From: Candidatus Argoarchaeum ethanivorans
GTDB taxonomy: Archaea > Halobacteriota > Methanosarcinia > Methanosarcinales > EX4572-44
Direction: 5' to 3'
Assembly: GCA_004193545.1 (NCBI GenBank)
Contig: RPGO01000035.1
Span: forward strand, 28,955 to 92,954
Length of the DNA: 64,000 bases
Part shown: piece by piece, positions 55,134-64,000 of the stretch
Numbering within the stretch: the first letter of the stretch is position 1
How the letters are laid out: each line of letters starts with the position of its first letter
Made by a program: the position numbers and the translations under genes
The notes under the pieces: model-generated
The model's database searches: none
What the model saw: the letters and a program-made list of their open reading frames with translations, nothing else
Told to the model about the DNA's origin: nothing

Positions 55134-56165
55134 CTAAAAGTAGTTTCGTATCTCTTTTGATAGATCTTCTGGTTTTTCAAGCACAACGGTTTGCCCCAAC
55201 AAAAACGGCATATACCATGAATCGATGCTTGTGTAATTTGGTCGAGGGTTTGGGCGGGCAACCATACGTATGCCTGAGTAAAAATCGTTGTTTTCAGCAT
55301 TTAACCTTCCTGAATAAATGACACAGTTGAATGCAGCAAACCCATGGTCGTTGTAATACCTTAAAATATTAGATAGCCCTTCTGCAATATCTCTTATATC
55401 TTCTGTTGTAAACATCAACATGTTTGGCTTGTTTATAATCGCCCTTATTTCACAAAATCCAGTTGGTGCAAATGGTACATGCCAGTAAATATTATTTTTC
55501 TGTTTGATTTCTCTATCCTTGTTAGCGTTCATCAGATCCGGCCAAAAATTTGCATGGTTTCTAATCTCGTACTGCACTGAAGAATCAGTTAATGTCTTAA
55601 CATAGTGGAACGGGACTTCCTGTATTGAAACTTGCAAATGGAAATGCATTAAGCTGGCACCTGCTGGAGGCAGGTAATTGCAGCCTATAACAGGGTAGAT
55701 AAGTTTGTTATTTTTTTGATATGCCTTTTTTATGCACTCGATTGATGCGCTTAGAAAACGGTACAGCAAATCTGTATTGATGGTGCTAAAATCAAGATAA
55801 TGAACGTCAGGCGAAGTTACTACTGCTTCGAAATCAGCTCTTGGATAAAGGTTTGGGAATACATAAATGTCGTCGAACTTCAAGATGTCTTCTTCGATTT
55901 GCTGTTCAGGAAATTTTGCTGCAATCTCATCAATCAGAGGCTTACAAAAAAGACAGTTCTCTTTTGATTCTTCGATTATTTTATTTAACCAATCTTTATC
56001 CTGAACACTATAAAATTCTACCCACTTTTCCTTTAGATATGGGCAAATAACAGAAATTCTTGATGTTAATGGATCTGAGCGATATTCGATCTCGTATGTT
56101 ACCAGATCCCCATCTGATGTTAGAACTTGCAGGGTCTTGATTTCGGATTTAAACTCTATTGACAT
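55134..56165 (-). CDS. GalT-like nucleotidyltransferase (HIT superfamily)
   Basis: 343 residues. ASLMHFHLQVSIQEVPF is the HxHxQ-type active site of galactose-1-phosphate uridylyltransferase-like proteins, and ENCLFCKPLIDE plus NLYPRADFEAVVTS resemble its zinc and substrate regions. The second GalT half has NNDFYSGIRMVARPNP. Residue order is GalT-like, but identity is too loose to name the sugar phosphate, so ADP-glucose or other hexose-1-phosphates are options. It is followed by no sugar pathway gene. Confidence 0.7.
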   Translation of the reverse strand: MSIEFKSEIKTLQVLTSDGDLVTYEIEYRSDPLTSRISVICPYLKEKWVEFYSVQDKDWLNKIIEESKENCLFCKPLIDEIAAKFPEQQIEEDILKFDDIYVFPNLYPRADFEAVVTSPDVHYLDFSTINTDLLYRFLSASIECIKKAYQKNNKLIYPVIGCNYLPPAGASLMHFHLQVSIQEVPFHYVKTLTDSSVQYEIRNHANFWPDLMNANKDREIKQKNNIYWHVPFAPTGFCEIRAIINKPNMLMFTTEDIRDIAEGLSNILRYYNDHGFAAFNCVIYSGRLNAENNDFYSGIRMVARPNPRPNYTSIDSWYMPFLLGQTVVLEKPEDLSKEIRNYF

Positions 56166-56497
56166 TTCAACTCACCAGTTTTTTCGGAAACTGATTTGTA
56201 GTCAATCAGTTATGGTATATGAATTTACCTTTGGTGGGGGGTGTCACGTTACATGGTGTTACGGTTAAAACTCTGAGGGCTTGTCTATTCAAACCCAAAA
56301 CAGCATCCACTGGCAGTCTTACCACACCAGAGAATGTATGGACGGGGTTGTTTCATACCTGTTTAAGGTTCGGGAGAGAAAAGAGATTATTGCAGTTAAC
56401 TTATCGAAGTCTGACTGATAGGAAGGTTTATACTTTGCGATTGCCTTAACAAAGGTGTGTTCATGCAGGATGACGTTATTTCTTAACCGGTTGGAAG
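56166..56497. other. Intergenic region, no gene recognised
   Basis: A 76-codon frame is present at 56219-56449 but has no family resemblance and an unusual composition. I see neither tRNA nor other structured RNA that I can support. It separates the divergent GalT-like and MscS genes. Confidence 0.4.
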
Positions 56498-56512
56498 GTG
56501 TTAAACTATAGT

Positions 56513-57559
56513 ATGCTTGGAAGCTCTTTTGATAGAATAATAATATTATTTTTAATAATATTTTTTACGCTGGTAATACGAAAACTTACTATCTATATCT
56601 TTGAAGAAAAACTCATTCACATAACCAGAAAAACAAAAACAGAACTTGACGACCTCCTTGTAAAAGCTCTTAAAGATCCAATAGGCTACGCTATCATTGG
56701 GCTTGGACTTGTCGCTTCTATCCACTCACTTCCACTGCCTGAAAACATCGGAACGATTGAAGTAGCTATTATTATTAACTCCATTTTCACACTCCTGTTC
56801 ACACTTATAGCACTGTTTGTAATCTTTCGTCTTATCGATGTACTTGCATACTATATGTACAAAGCAGCATCAAGCACTGAAACCAAACTCGATGAGCAAT
56901 TGACACCTCTAATCATAAAAACTCTAAAAATAGTTGTGTTTATCCTTTCACTGCTCTTTATTCTACAAAACATTGGATGGAACATCACGTCACTGCTTGC
57001 AGGTCTTGGCATCGGCGGTCTTGCTTTTGCCCTTGCAGCACAGGAAACCATAAGCAATCTCTTTGGTTCATTTACCATTTTCTCTGACCGATGTTTTCAT
57101 ATTGGCGACTGGGTGAGAATCGGTGATGTTGAGGGGACGGTAGAAGAGGTTGGTTTTCGCTCAACCCGGATTCGACGATTTGATCAGGCACTTGTCACTA
57201 TGCCAAATAGCAGGTTCATCAAATCAGAAGTAATAAACTTCAGCGAAATGAAAAAGCGAAGAATAAAATTCAACCTTGGAGTGTCCTATAAGACCACTGC
57301 CAAACAGATGACAGATGCTGTCGAGGGTATCAAAAAAATCATAGAAGACGATGCACGTTTCGAACGCTCGTTCTACATGGTACATTTCACAGAATTTGGC
57401 GCCTACTCGCTTGATATACTCATCTACTGCTTCACAAAAACCACAATCTGGAACGAATACCTCTCCATGCGAGAAGAGTTTAATCTTAAAATAATGAAAC
57501 TGCTTGAAGAATTGAACGTTGAGATAGCTTATCCCACTCAGACAATTCAACTCTCTTGA
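56513..57559 (+). CDS. MscS-type mechanosensitive channel
   Basis: 348 residues. Several N-terminal membrane helices (SSFDRIIILFLIIFFTLVIR first), then the pore helix and MscS domain: LLAGLGIGGLAFALAAQETI, NLFGSFTIFSDRCFHIGDWV, RIGDVEGTVEEVGFRSTRIR and LVTMPNSRFIKSEVINFS. It opens on membrane tension to relieve osmotic shock. ATG at 56513 follows GGAAGGTG. A GTG five codons upstream is possible. The family is a common target of c-di-AMP-linked osmotic control, but no link is shown here. Confidence 0.9.
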   Translation: MLGSSFDRIIILFLIIFFTLVIRKLTIYIFEEKLIHITRKTKTELDDLLVKALKDPIGYAIIGLGLVASIHSLPLPENIGTIEVAIIINSIFTLLFTLIALFVIFRLIDVLAYYMYKAASSTETKLDEQLTPLIIKTLKIVVFILSLLFILQNIGWNITSLLAGLGIGGLAFALAAQETISNLFGSFTIFSDRCFHIGDWVRIGDVEGTVEEVGFRSTRIRRFDQALVTMPNSRFIKSEVINFSEMKKRRIKFNLGVSYKTTAKQMTDAVEGIKKIIEDDARFERSFYMVHFTEFGAYSLDILIYCFTKTTIWNEYLSMREEFNLKIMKLLEELNVEIAYPTQTIQLS

Positions 57560-57690
57560 ATTTTGTACTCTGGTTATGTTATTTCGTTACAGATGTGTAT
57601 TTAAAGCGAAAGTCGAATATTAAAGATGATTCAATTCCCTTTCGCGGAGTAACAATCCCTGGAAAAAAGTGAAATGCTCCGACTTGTATT

Positions 57691-59841
57691 TTACTCTTTC
57701 ATTATTTTTGTTAATGTTTCTGCTGCTTGATGAATTTCTTTGTATTGCAAAGTGATTTCTTCTGTGTTTGTTGTGATGTGTAATTCTTGTTTACTGGTAG
57801 TAGTGCCAATTATTGTGTGCGGTATGTTTTGCAGTTGATCAAGTGTCTGTTCCGGTGTTGTTATAATCATGCGTCCATAAGTTTCTGAGAAAAGGAGTTC
57901 GGCATCTGTCAACTTACCTGTGGTAAGTGTAATCTCTGCCCCGTGTGTTGGTGTAATAAGTTCAGAGAGTGCTACTGCAAGTCCACCGTTTGATATGTCG
58001 TGAGCAGTACTAACGTTGCCTGTTTGTACAAGCTCTCTTACACTTTTAAGAATGTGTTCGATGTTTTCGGGCACTGTTGGCACACTTCCTGCGTTTGTGT
58101 TTAGAATATGATAATATTCGCTTCCCCCGAGTTCTGGTTTTGTTTCACCGATGAGTATGATTGTTTCGCCTTTGTGCTGTATGGTACTGTGCGGCAGATG
58201 CTCTATTTCCATGTTGGTGAGTTTTCCAATCATGCCAAGACTTGGTGTTGGAAGTATGGTGGTGTTGTGTTCCTTGCTATCGTTATAAAACGACACGTTG
58301 CCACCGACAACGGGCGTGTGAATTTTTTTTGAAGCATCACCGAGCCCAATGATTGCTTGCTTGAACTGGTGGTAATTTTCCTTCGTTTCAGGATTTCCAA
58401 AGTTGAGGCAGTCAACGATACAAAGAGGTTCCGCACCAATGGTCGCAAGATTCATTGCATTCTCCACGACTGCACCATAAGTGCCAGTGTATGGATCATG
58501 GAAGGTGTGCAGCGGATTACATCCAGATGATAGTGCTATTGCAACCTCTGGTGTTATGCGTATCAAACCAGTGTCTGCACCAGGTTTTATAATTGTTTGA
58601 ATCTGTACTTCGTGGTCGTACTGGGAATATATCCATTGCTTGGATGCGATGTTGGGTGATGAAAGCACGCTCTGAATTACTTCCTTAAGATTTCCTGTTT
58701 CTATTTCTGGTGGTGGAATGTCGCTTGTTTCTGGTTGTGGTGCAGCTGAGGCTTGTTCAGTGCAGGGTGCGCCACCTGAAAGCAGGTGAATCGGCATATC
58801 TGCTATTATTTCTCCATTGTAGTGTACTGTGTAGTTGGGTGTTGTTGTAAGTTTCGCGATCACACTTGCATTAAGATCATATTTGTCTGCGATCAAGAGC
58901 ACTTTGCCAACATTTTCTGGTTTTACTTCAAGTACCATTCGTTCCTGTGATTCTGATATCATGATTTCGAATGGAGTCATACTCTCTTCACGAAGAAGCA
59001 TCTGGTCAAGGTTTATGGTCATGCCAAGATTTCCTTTGGCTGCCATTTCACTGGTTGCACCTGCAAGCCCTGCTGCACCAAGGTCCCTGCATGATTCCAC
59101 AACGCCATTATGCACTGCTTCGAGTGTTGCCTCTATCAGTAGTTTTTCCGTATAAGGATCGCCAATCTGTACGCTGCTTCGTTCTGATTCTGATTCGCTG
59201 CTTAAATCTCTCGAGGCAAAGGAGGCGCCTCCAAGACCGTCCCTTCCTGTCGAGGCGCCAATAAGTACGATGCTGTTACCTGCACACTGCGCTCTTGCTG
59301 TTACAAGATGCTTTTTAGGAAGTAAGCCAACACACACCACATTTACCAGCGGGTTGCCGCTGTAATCGTTGTGAAACACAACCTCGCCACCAACGACCGG
59401 GACCCCGATGCAATTCCCATATCCTGCAATACCTCTTACCACGTGTTCAAGAAGGTACTGGTTTTTTTTAATGTCAGGAGATCCAAAATATAATGCATCC
59501 ATCAATGCAATCGGACGTGCACCCATGGATACAATATCTCTTACAATGCCGCCTATTCCAGTAGCTGCACCATTATATGGATCTACATAAGAAGGGTGGT
59601 TATGGCTTTCCATGCCAATAGCAAGGTAAAGAGTGTCTGTCAGTTTTACAATGGCTGCATCATCGCCAGGTCCTATGATGACGTCTTCACCGGTTGTTGG
59701 CAGTGTTTTTAACAAAAGCCCGCTTGAGCGGTATGAGCAGTGCTCACTCCACAGGTTTAAGAAGCAGCCCTGTTCGACCGTGTTTGGCTCCCGTCCCATT
59801 TTTTTGCTGATTAGCTTGAAGTCGGATTCTGGTATAAGCAT
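57691..59841 (-). CDS. purL: Phosphoribosylformylglycinamidine synthase subunit PurL
   Basis: 716 residues of the small-form PurL, which with PurS and PurQ makes FGAM in purine synthesis. Typical motifs are [15 protein letters not shown] (ATP site), [40 protein letters not shown], and in the second half [14 protein letters not shown]. The ATG at 59841 gives the usual N-terminus ([16 protein letters not shown]). Translation from upstream starts would run through a hairpin cluster. The leader thus contains three family hairpins. Confidence 0.95.
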   Translation of the reverse strand: MLIPESDFKLISKKMGREPNTVEQGCFLNLWSEHCSYRSSGLLLKTLPTTGEDVIIGPGDDAAIVKLTDTLYLAIGMESHNHPSYVDPYNGAATGIGGIVRDIVSMGARPIALMDALYFGSPDIKKNQYLLEHVVRGIAGYGNCIGVPVVGGEVVFHNDYSGNPLVNVVCVGLLPKKHLVTARAQCAGNSIVLIGASTGRDGLGGASFASRDLSSESESERSSVQIGDPYTEKLLIEATLEAVHNGVVESCRDLGAAGLAGATSEMAAKGNLGMTINLDQMLLREESMTPFEIMISESQERMVLEVKPENVGKVLLIADKYDLNASVIAKLTTTPNYTVHYNGEIIADMPIHLLSGGAPCTEQASAAPQPETSDIPPPEIETGNLKEVIQSVLSSPNIASKQWIYSQYDHEVQIQTIIKPGADTGLIRITPEVAIALSSGCNPLHTFHDPYTGTYGAVVENAMNLATIGAEPLCIVDCLNFGNPETKENYHQFKQAIIGLGDASKKIHTPVVGGNVSFYNDSKEHNTTILPTPSLGMIGKLTNMEIEHLPHSTIQHKGETIILIGETKPELGGSEYYHILNTNAGSVPTVPENIEHILKSVRELVQTGNVSTAHDISNGGLAVALSELITPTHGAEITLTTGKLTDAELLFSETYGRMIITTPEQTLDQLQNIPHTIIGTTTSKQELHITTNTEEITLQYKEIHQAAETLTKIMKE

Positions 59842-59853
59842 ATTTTGTATGAC

Positions 59854-59952
59854 CTCGACTACTTTGTAGTCGAGAGTTATCAGTATTATATTTTTGCACA
59901 ACTCGACTACTTCGTAGTCGAGAATTAACAACTGCACAACTTCGTTGTGCAG
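59854..59952. repeat. Three tandem interspersed hairpins in the purL leader
   Basis: CTCGACTAC-ttt-GTAGTCGAG (59854-59874), CTCGACTAC-ttc-GTAGTCGAG (59902-59922) and CTGCACAAC-ttc-GTTGTGCAG (59932-59952) fill the 114 bases between the NosD-dockerin stop and the purL ATG. Stems are perfect. Lying upstream of a purine gene, they could have been taken for a riboswitch, but their sequence is that of the dispersed family. Confidence 0.85.
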
Positions 59953-59955
59953 TTG

Positions 59956-61485
59956 TTAGTAATTTTTAAGAGTTATTTTCTGTAAAATCATAAGAGCGTC
60001 AAGTGATGAAACCCTGCCATCGCCACTAACATCAGCAGCATCGTCAAACGGACGGCTGCCGACTGCGATTTGAAGTGCGATTGCAGCATCTGTTGAGGTG
60101 ATTTTATCATCATCGTCAAGGTCGCCTTTCAGTGGTGGTTTTCCCCATGGATGCATGAGTGGGAAGCGGTCAATGCTGCTACCATCATGTATCGGATATG
60201 GGTCAGTGCCAATTCCGTCATCATCCAAGTCAGTGCCTGTGTAGTCTGAGTAGTAATTGCCTTCGCTACCAGAATCCCACTGGTTGATGCCATCGTCGTA
60301 GGCATTGTAGTTGGTGTTGTTGATGAGATTGTTGTGGTAGAGGATGTTGTTGTTTGAAGACCATTGTAGGCGAATTCCATCGTCGTTGTTCGAGTCAGCG
60401 GTGTTGCTTGTGATCCTGTTGTTGCACGATTGATGCAGGTAGATGCCGTGGTCGTTGTCCAGTATGATGTTGCTTGTCAATGCGTTGTTGCTCGACCCAT
60501 ACAGGCAGATGCCGTCGTTGTTGTTGTTTGATGCGTTGTTTCCTATGAATGTGTTGCTATCTGAGGAATCCAAATGGACACCTCCGCAATCATTGTTGTT
60601 TGCAGTGTTGTTTGTGAGATTGTTGTTGCTCGAGAAAGACAGCATGATGCCTTCATAGTTGTTTGATGCGTTGTTTCCTATGAGTGTGTTATTGTTGCAC
60701 CAATATTCCAAGTAGATGCCGTGGAAACGGTTCTTTGATGCGATGTTGTTTGTGAGTGTATTGTAGTCAGAAGATCGCAGATAGATGCCATCGTTGCCGT
60801 TGTTCGATGGATTATTGTTTGTAAGCCTGTTGCTATCCGAATGCTCCATATAAACACCATCATCGCCGTTGTAGTCAACAGTGTTTTCTGTAAGTGTGGT
60901 ATTGTTTGAATAGTATATGTAAATACCATCATCACTGTTGTTGTTTATGGTGTTATCTGTGAGTGTGTTATTATTTGAAGAGTGTATGTAAATGCCATCG
61001 TCGCCATTATTCGATGCGTTGTTGTTTATAAGCATGTTATTGTTGCTCGAAGAGTACAACCAGATGCCGCAGTAGCCGTTATCACTGGCAGTGTTATCTG
61101 AGATGTTACAGTACCAAGCACCACCAAGATATACTCCTACAGAACTGGCGTTAGTCACCGTGAACCCTGTAATGTTAACATAATCTACAGTCACAACAAA
61201 CCCATAACTCTTCCCAGTCGCATCAACAAAACAGCACGCAGAACCGTTCTCAGACTTGATCGTTAATCGCTTGTTCACATCCACGTTCTCAGTGTAAGTG
61301 CCATCCCTTACAATAATCGTATCGCCTTCTGAGGCGTTATTAACTGCCTGCTGGATTGTCTGGTTTCCTTCTTCTGGCACATAAATCGTATCAGCGGATG
61401 CGCATCCAATGCTTATAACCGCCAGTATTGCGAAAAGAAGTGCAAACACTGGTATATTCCAAAACCCGTTTCTTTTGCTTTTCAT
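59956..61485 (-). CDS. Secreted NosD-type beta-helix protein with C-terminal dockerin (second copy)
   Basis: 509 residues with the same plan as the gene at 20966: signal peptide ending CASA, IYVPEEGNQTIQQAVNNASE, about fifteen right-handed beta-helix coils (NNNTLTDNTINNNSDDGIYI type), and a dockerin (GDLDDDDKITSTDAAIALQI, VSGDGRVSSLDALMILQ). The first 50 residues, the last 60 and about 90 bases upstream of the start are nearly identical to the first copy, while the coils differ. This suggests gene conversion or recent duplication at the ends. Confidence 0.87.
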   Translation of the reverse strand: MKSKRNGFWNIPVFALLFAILAVISIGCASADTIYVPEEGNQTIQQAVNNASEGDTIIVRDGTYTENVDVNKRLTIKSENGSACCFVDATGKSYGFVVTVDYVNITGFTVTNASSVGVYLGGAWYCNISDNTASDNGYCGIWLYSSSNNNMLINNNASNNGDDGIYIHSSNNNTLTDNTINNNSDDGIYIYYSNNTTLTENTVDYNGDDGVYMEHSDSNRLTNNNPSNNGNDGIYLRSSDYNTLTNNIASKNRFHGIYLEYWCNNNTLIGNNASNNYEGIMLSFSSNNNLTNNTANNNDCGGVHLDSSDSNTFIGNNASNNNNDGICLYGSSNNALTSNIILDNDHGIYLHQSCNNRITSNTADSNNDDGIRLQWSSNNNILYHNNLINNTNYNAYDDGINQWDSGSEGNYYSDYTGTDLDDDGIGTDPYPIHDGSSIDRFPLMHPWGKPPLKGDLDDDDKITSTDAAIALQIAVGSRPFDDAADVSGDGRVSSLDALMILQKITLKNY

Positions 61486-61564
61486 TTCTTTCTTCTCTAT
61501 TTTTTAGTTACTTTGACTATTTCTATTTATAAAATTTTCGATAATGTTCGTTGTTTTCTATGCA

Positions 61565-61721
61565 CTCGATTACTGCGTAATCGAGAAATGAAAGGTTGCT
61601 GGCTATTTTGCGGCGCACTCGATTGCTAACGCAATCGAGAATTGAAGGTTAGAGGTTATTTCTGCAAAGCGCAAGCTTTGCAGTTGTTAGGTTTAAGTTC
61701 TGCAAAGCGCAAGCTTTACAG
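61565..61721. repeat. Four tandem interspersed hairpins
   Basis: CTCGATTAC-tgc-GTAATCGAG (61565-61585), CTCGATTGC-taac-GCAATCGAG (61618-61639), CTGCAAAGC-gcaa-GCTTTGCAG (61662-61683) and CTGCAAAGC-gcaa-GCTTTACAG (61700-61721) lie between secY and the NosD-dockerin gene. The last ends two bases from the secY stop. The gcaa loops would form GNRA-type tetraloops in RNA. Confidence 0.85.
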
Positions 61722-61722
61722 T

Positions 61723-63201
61723 TTATTGTCCGCCCAAAAATCCTCGAAGCATTGGATGCATCTCCATTAACTGCTGCGAGGCTAAATCCTCATATAGGCG
61801 ATACATAATACTCACAGTCAACAAAAGTCCTGTTCCTCCGACACCACCGACAGTTCCAAGAAGACTTGCAACAAAAGTCAAAAAGCCTATAAATGCTCCT
61901 CCAATAATAGTAACTTTTGGAATGTATCGCTGCATCACACGTTCAATGCTGCCGGTGCTTCTCCTGAATCCCGGTATCTGCATCCCTGAACCCTCAATTT
62001 TTGCTGCAACGCTTTTTGCGCCCATCCCTGTTGTTTCGATCCAGAACAGGGCAAAGATTATTCCACCGATAACAAGCATTGTTGCATCCGCGAATACATG
62101 TAAGAATATCTGCCATGTCGCGGGTGCTGCTGCACCGATGCTCTGGTAATGCTGCTCCACTAACGAAGGTATCCAGTCGCTTGGACTGTGAAGAGGTGCA
62201 AGATAATACATGATGCCATTTAACGGTGTACTTCCAATGTATTCACCAAAAAAAGTTGTTCCACGACTTGAAAGTAGTGTACCTATCATCTGGATATTTG
62301 CCTGCAAAGCTCGCACGAGAATCATCGGGAGTACGCTTGCATAAATGAGTTTTACCGGAAATCTGCCGCGAGCGCCTCTGACAGCGCTGTGTGCCAAAGG
62401 TATCTCGATTCTCGTGCTCTCCACATACACTACCATAAGAAAGATCAGGGTAGTGGTTATTAGTGCGAGTATGCCTCCACGAACAATGAGAAATAGCACA
62501 CCATCACCTGATAAAAGATAATCTGCGCCAACGTTCTGTGCAATGTACACCCACTTTGGAATGAGTCCCATTGGGATACCTGTTTCATCGAGCTTCCAGT
62601 TGAACACACCTGTGATAATCTGTTGTGAAACTCCTGCAATGATGAACAAGCCAACGCCTGAACCTATGCCCCATTTTGAAACGATTTCATCCATGTACAG
62701 GACCAGCAGTCCTCCAATGAATATCTGGATGAATAATACCAGCATGATGATATTTGTACCAACACCAAGGGTGGCTGCTAACGCTTCATCTGGCCTGATA
62801 AACCCACCAAAAAGCTGGGGGAGAGCTTCGAGTGCAATCATGATAAACACAAGAAACTTCTGTGCACCCTGGAACAGTGCCTGCTGGTGCGGGTCACTCA
62901 AATCCATTTTGATGATATTTGCGCCTACCAGGAGCTGCAGTACAATCGATGCAGTAACAATTGGTCCTATACCAAGTAACAGGATAGAACCAGATGCCCC
63001 TGCAAAAAACGCACGATAGTACTCGAAAAGGTCAATTGAGTCCGGAGAGAGTCCAAAGAGTGGGACATTACAGAGAGCAAAATAAAGGACTAATATTCCT
63101 AATGTCCAGCTCAATCGCTTTTTAAAATGCAGATGCCCTTCCGGGCGTGATACTGCCGGAAGTCGCAGTATTATTGGTGCAAGACTTTCAAACAGACTCA
63201 T
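61723..63201 (-). CDS. secY: Protein translocase subunit SecY
   Basis: 492 residues, ten membrane helices: LSWTLGILVLYFALCNVPLF first, the plug/lateral gate region GASGSILLLGIGPIVTASIV, and the cytoplasmic loop residues VYVESTRIEIPLAHSAVRG that bind the ribosome. It forms the core of the archaeal translocon. The gene starts eight bases after rpl15, as in the archaeal spc operon. Several hairpins follow its stop. adk, often next in archaea, is not present in this window. Confidence 0.96.
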   Translation of the reverse strand: MSLFESLAPIILRLPAVSRPEGHLHFKKRLSWTLGILVLYFALCNVPLFGLSPDSIDLFEYYRAFFAGASGSILLLGIGPIVTASIVLQLLVGANIIKMDLSDPHQQALFQGAQKFLVFIMIALEALPQLFGGFIRPDEALAATLGVGTNIIMLVLFIQIFIGGLLVLYMDEIVSKWGIGSGVGLFIIAGVSQQIITGVFNWKLDETGIPMGLIPKWVYIAQNVGADYLLSGDGVLFLIVRGGILALITTTLIFLMVVYVESTRIEIPLAHSAVRGARGRFPVKLIYASVLPMILVRALQANIQMIGTLLSSRGTTFFGEYIGSTPLNGIMYYLAPLHSPSDWIPSLVEQHYQSIGAAAPATWQIFLHVFADATMLVIGGIIFALFWIETTGMGAKSVAAKIEGSGMQIPGFRRSTGSIERVMQRYIPKVTIIGGAFIGFLTFVASLLGTVGGVGGTGLLLTVSIMYRLYEDLASQQLMEMHPMLRGFLGGQ

Positions 63202-63208
63202 GCTTTTG

Positions 63209-63610
63209 TTATGCCACCGTTATTGTGCCGCCAGCCTGTTCTATTTTATCCCTGGCGATTCGAGAGATGTCTCTTGTATGGATGATAACAGGTTTGGTGA
63301 TTCTGCCTTTTCCAAGCACTTTTTCAATTCCAAGATCATAAAGATTCAGTGGTTTGGCTTCACCTTCAACATGTTCTATCATCGCATCCAGTTCCCAGAG
63401 GTTAATTACTGTTTTCCTGTCTGTGGTTCTCTTGCTTGTAAATCCATGTTTTCCATATACTAAACCCAGTTTCGTTGATCGCATGATATGATGCTTACGT
63501 GCGCCTGCCATCCCTCGACCGCCTCTGCTTCCTGCACCTCGCCGGTTTTTATGGGTGCCGCCTCCACATGTACGTGATCCACGATATTTTTTGACTTTTT
63601 CTTTGCTCAA
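63209..63610 (-). CDS. rpl15: Large ribosomal subunit protein uL15
   Basis: 133 residues. KKYRGSRTCGGGTHKNRRGA and GSRGGRGMAGARKHH are the glycine/arginine-rich N-terminus of L15, and the archaeal C-terminal domain (GRITKPVIIHTRDISRIARD) is complete. It lies between rpl30 (seven bases upstream) and secY (seven bases downstream), the canonical spc operon order. Confidence 0.96.
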   Translation of the reverse strand: MSKEKVKKYRGSRTCGGGTHKNRRGAGSRGGRGMAGARKHHIMRSTKLGLVYGKHGFTSKRTTDRKTVINLWELDAMIEHVEGEAKPLNLYDLGIEKVLGKGRITKPVIIHTRDISRIARDKIEQAGGTITVA

Positions 63611-63617
63611 TTGTTTT

Positions 63618-64000
63618 TCACCTCATTTTTTTTAAGAGCGATACTATTTCTTTACCATGATAGCCAAGTGCGCCGCCTTCAGTGTATGTTTTTTTAATTC
63701 CACGGTGCCCTTTTCTTGGTGGGTGTAGTCTAAATACACAGCGTAATTTTGGCACATTTTTTAAAATCGTCTTGCCACTGCACACTGCTTCTGACAGTTC
63801 ATCAATTGACGCATAAGTGGTATTCTCTGCAACATAGTCATCTGTAATCTTCACTCTACCAGTGAGTTCTCCCCTGTTTTTCAGGATTAGTGCAAGCGAC
63901 TCACTCGTAATTTCACCCCATGCAATATAGCTGGTTACTTTTTGAATCATGCCTTTATAATGGGGATTCTCATCCACCACCACACAATGATTAACACGAT
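63618..64000 (-). CDS. rpl30: Large ribosomal subunit protein uL30 (5' end beyond window)
   Basis: The frame runs off the right edge. The visible part starts RVNHCVVVDENPHYKGMIQK and includes WGEITSESLALILKNRGELT, then CVFRLHPPRKGHRGIKKTYT at the end, typical of archaeal L30 (about 150 residues). Roughly 25 N-terminal residues are missing. It continues the spc operon upstream of rpl15. Confidence 0.93.
   Translation of the reverse strand, partial: RVNHCVVVDENPHYKGMIQKVTSYIAWGEITSESLALILKNRGELTGRVKITDDYVAENTTYASIDELSEAVCSGKTILKNVPKLRCVFRLHPPRKGHRGIKKTYTEGGALGYHGKEIVSLLKKMR

Noticed and set aside
56219..56449. 76-codon frame between the GalT-like and MscS genes as a gene
   Set aside because: No family resemblance, no ribosome-binding site and an amino-acid composition unlike its neighbours.
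59842..59955. Riboswitch upstream of purL
   Set aside because: The stems are units of the dispersed hairpin family found beside unrelated genes, with no purine-riboswitch or other aptamer core.
1..64000. tRNA and rRNA genes
   Set aside because: I looked for the GTTCGAATC-type T-arm and acceptor pairing on both strands in the intergenic regions and found nothing I could support.

Overview
The window reads as a chromosomal segment of a methanogenic or methane/alkane-oxidising euryarchaeon (Methanosarcinales/ANME-like). The evidence is archaeal information-processing genes (Sm protein, L37e, L11, Spt5, SRP19, archaeal CCA enzyme, RNase P RNA, Bud32, archaeal SecY/L15/L30), the methyl-coenzyme M reductase activation ATPase AtwA, a DUF2117 protein, an archaeal diadenylate cyclase (DacZ) and a RimK-type ligase of the tetrahydromethanopterin/F420 glutamate-ligase class. 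TATA boxes, short leaders and archaeal Shine-Dalgarno sites are visible. The exact taxon cannot be fixed from sequence reading alone.

Layout. 1-2.4 kb: an error-riddled inverted copy of part of gatB, then lsm and rpl37e, then a RelE-type toxin facing a Phd/YefM-like antitoxin tail to tail. 2.4-7 kb: gatCAB and, divergently, an endonuclease Q homologue ending in a PCNA-interacting motif. 7-11.3 kb: three secreted proteins with PEF-CTERM-like sorting tails (parallel beta-helix, C39-like peptidase, DUF2341); the third has an in-frame UGA. The matching archaeosortase and its EpsI-like partner lie at 49.9-51.6 kb. 11.5-17.7 kb: rnpB, srp19, cca, a four-gene HEPN-containing cassette, thpR, rpl11 and spt5. 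17.9-20.8 kb: atwA with a V4R-like gene and a Cas4/DUF83-like nuclease. 21-25 kb: a NosD-dockerin protein, an isocitrate/isopropylmalate-dehydrogenase family enzyme, a wrecked IS5-type element and a broken prefoldin-beta gene. 25.1-31.4 kb: DHH phosphoesterase, ilvE, dacZ with a lipoprotein, a small zinc ribbon, DUF434, RimK and coaD. 31.4-37.8 kb: a large inverted repeat carrying IS1634-, IS1- and IS4-superfamily pieces. 37.8-44.3 kb: three tandem PQQ-propeller/dockerin proteins. 44.4-64 kb: DUF2117 (frameshifted), metallophosphoesterase, RusA-like, HD hydrolase, DUF366, Bud32, archaeosortase, trpCBA, a GalT-like protein, MscS, purL, a second NosD-dockerin gene and the end of the spc operon (L30-L15-SecY).

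Three themes stand out. First, the cell invests in a modular exported proteome: five dockerin proteins, three sortase-tail proteins and the sorting machinery. Second, about twenty short hairpins of a single covarying family (CTnnAnnnC, a 3-5 nt loop, GnnnTnnAG) sit in tandem clusters between genes, sometimes supplying the stop codon or C-terminal codons of a gene. Third, two long inverted repeats each have one clean arm and one arm full of small indels, which looks more like assembly trouble than biology and should be settled before anything is built on the pseudogenes there.
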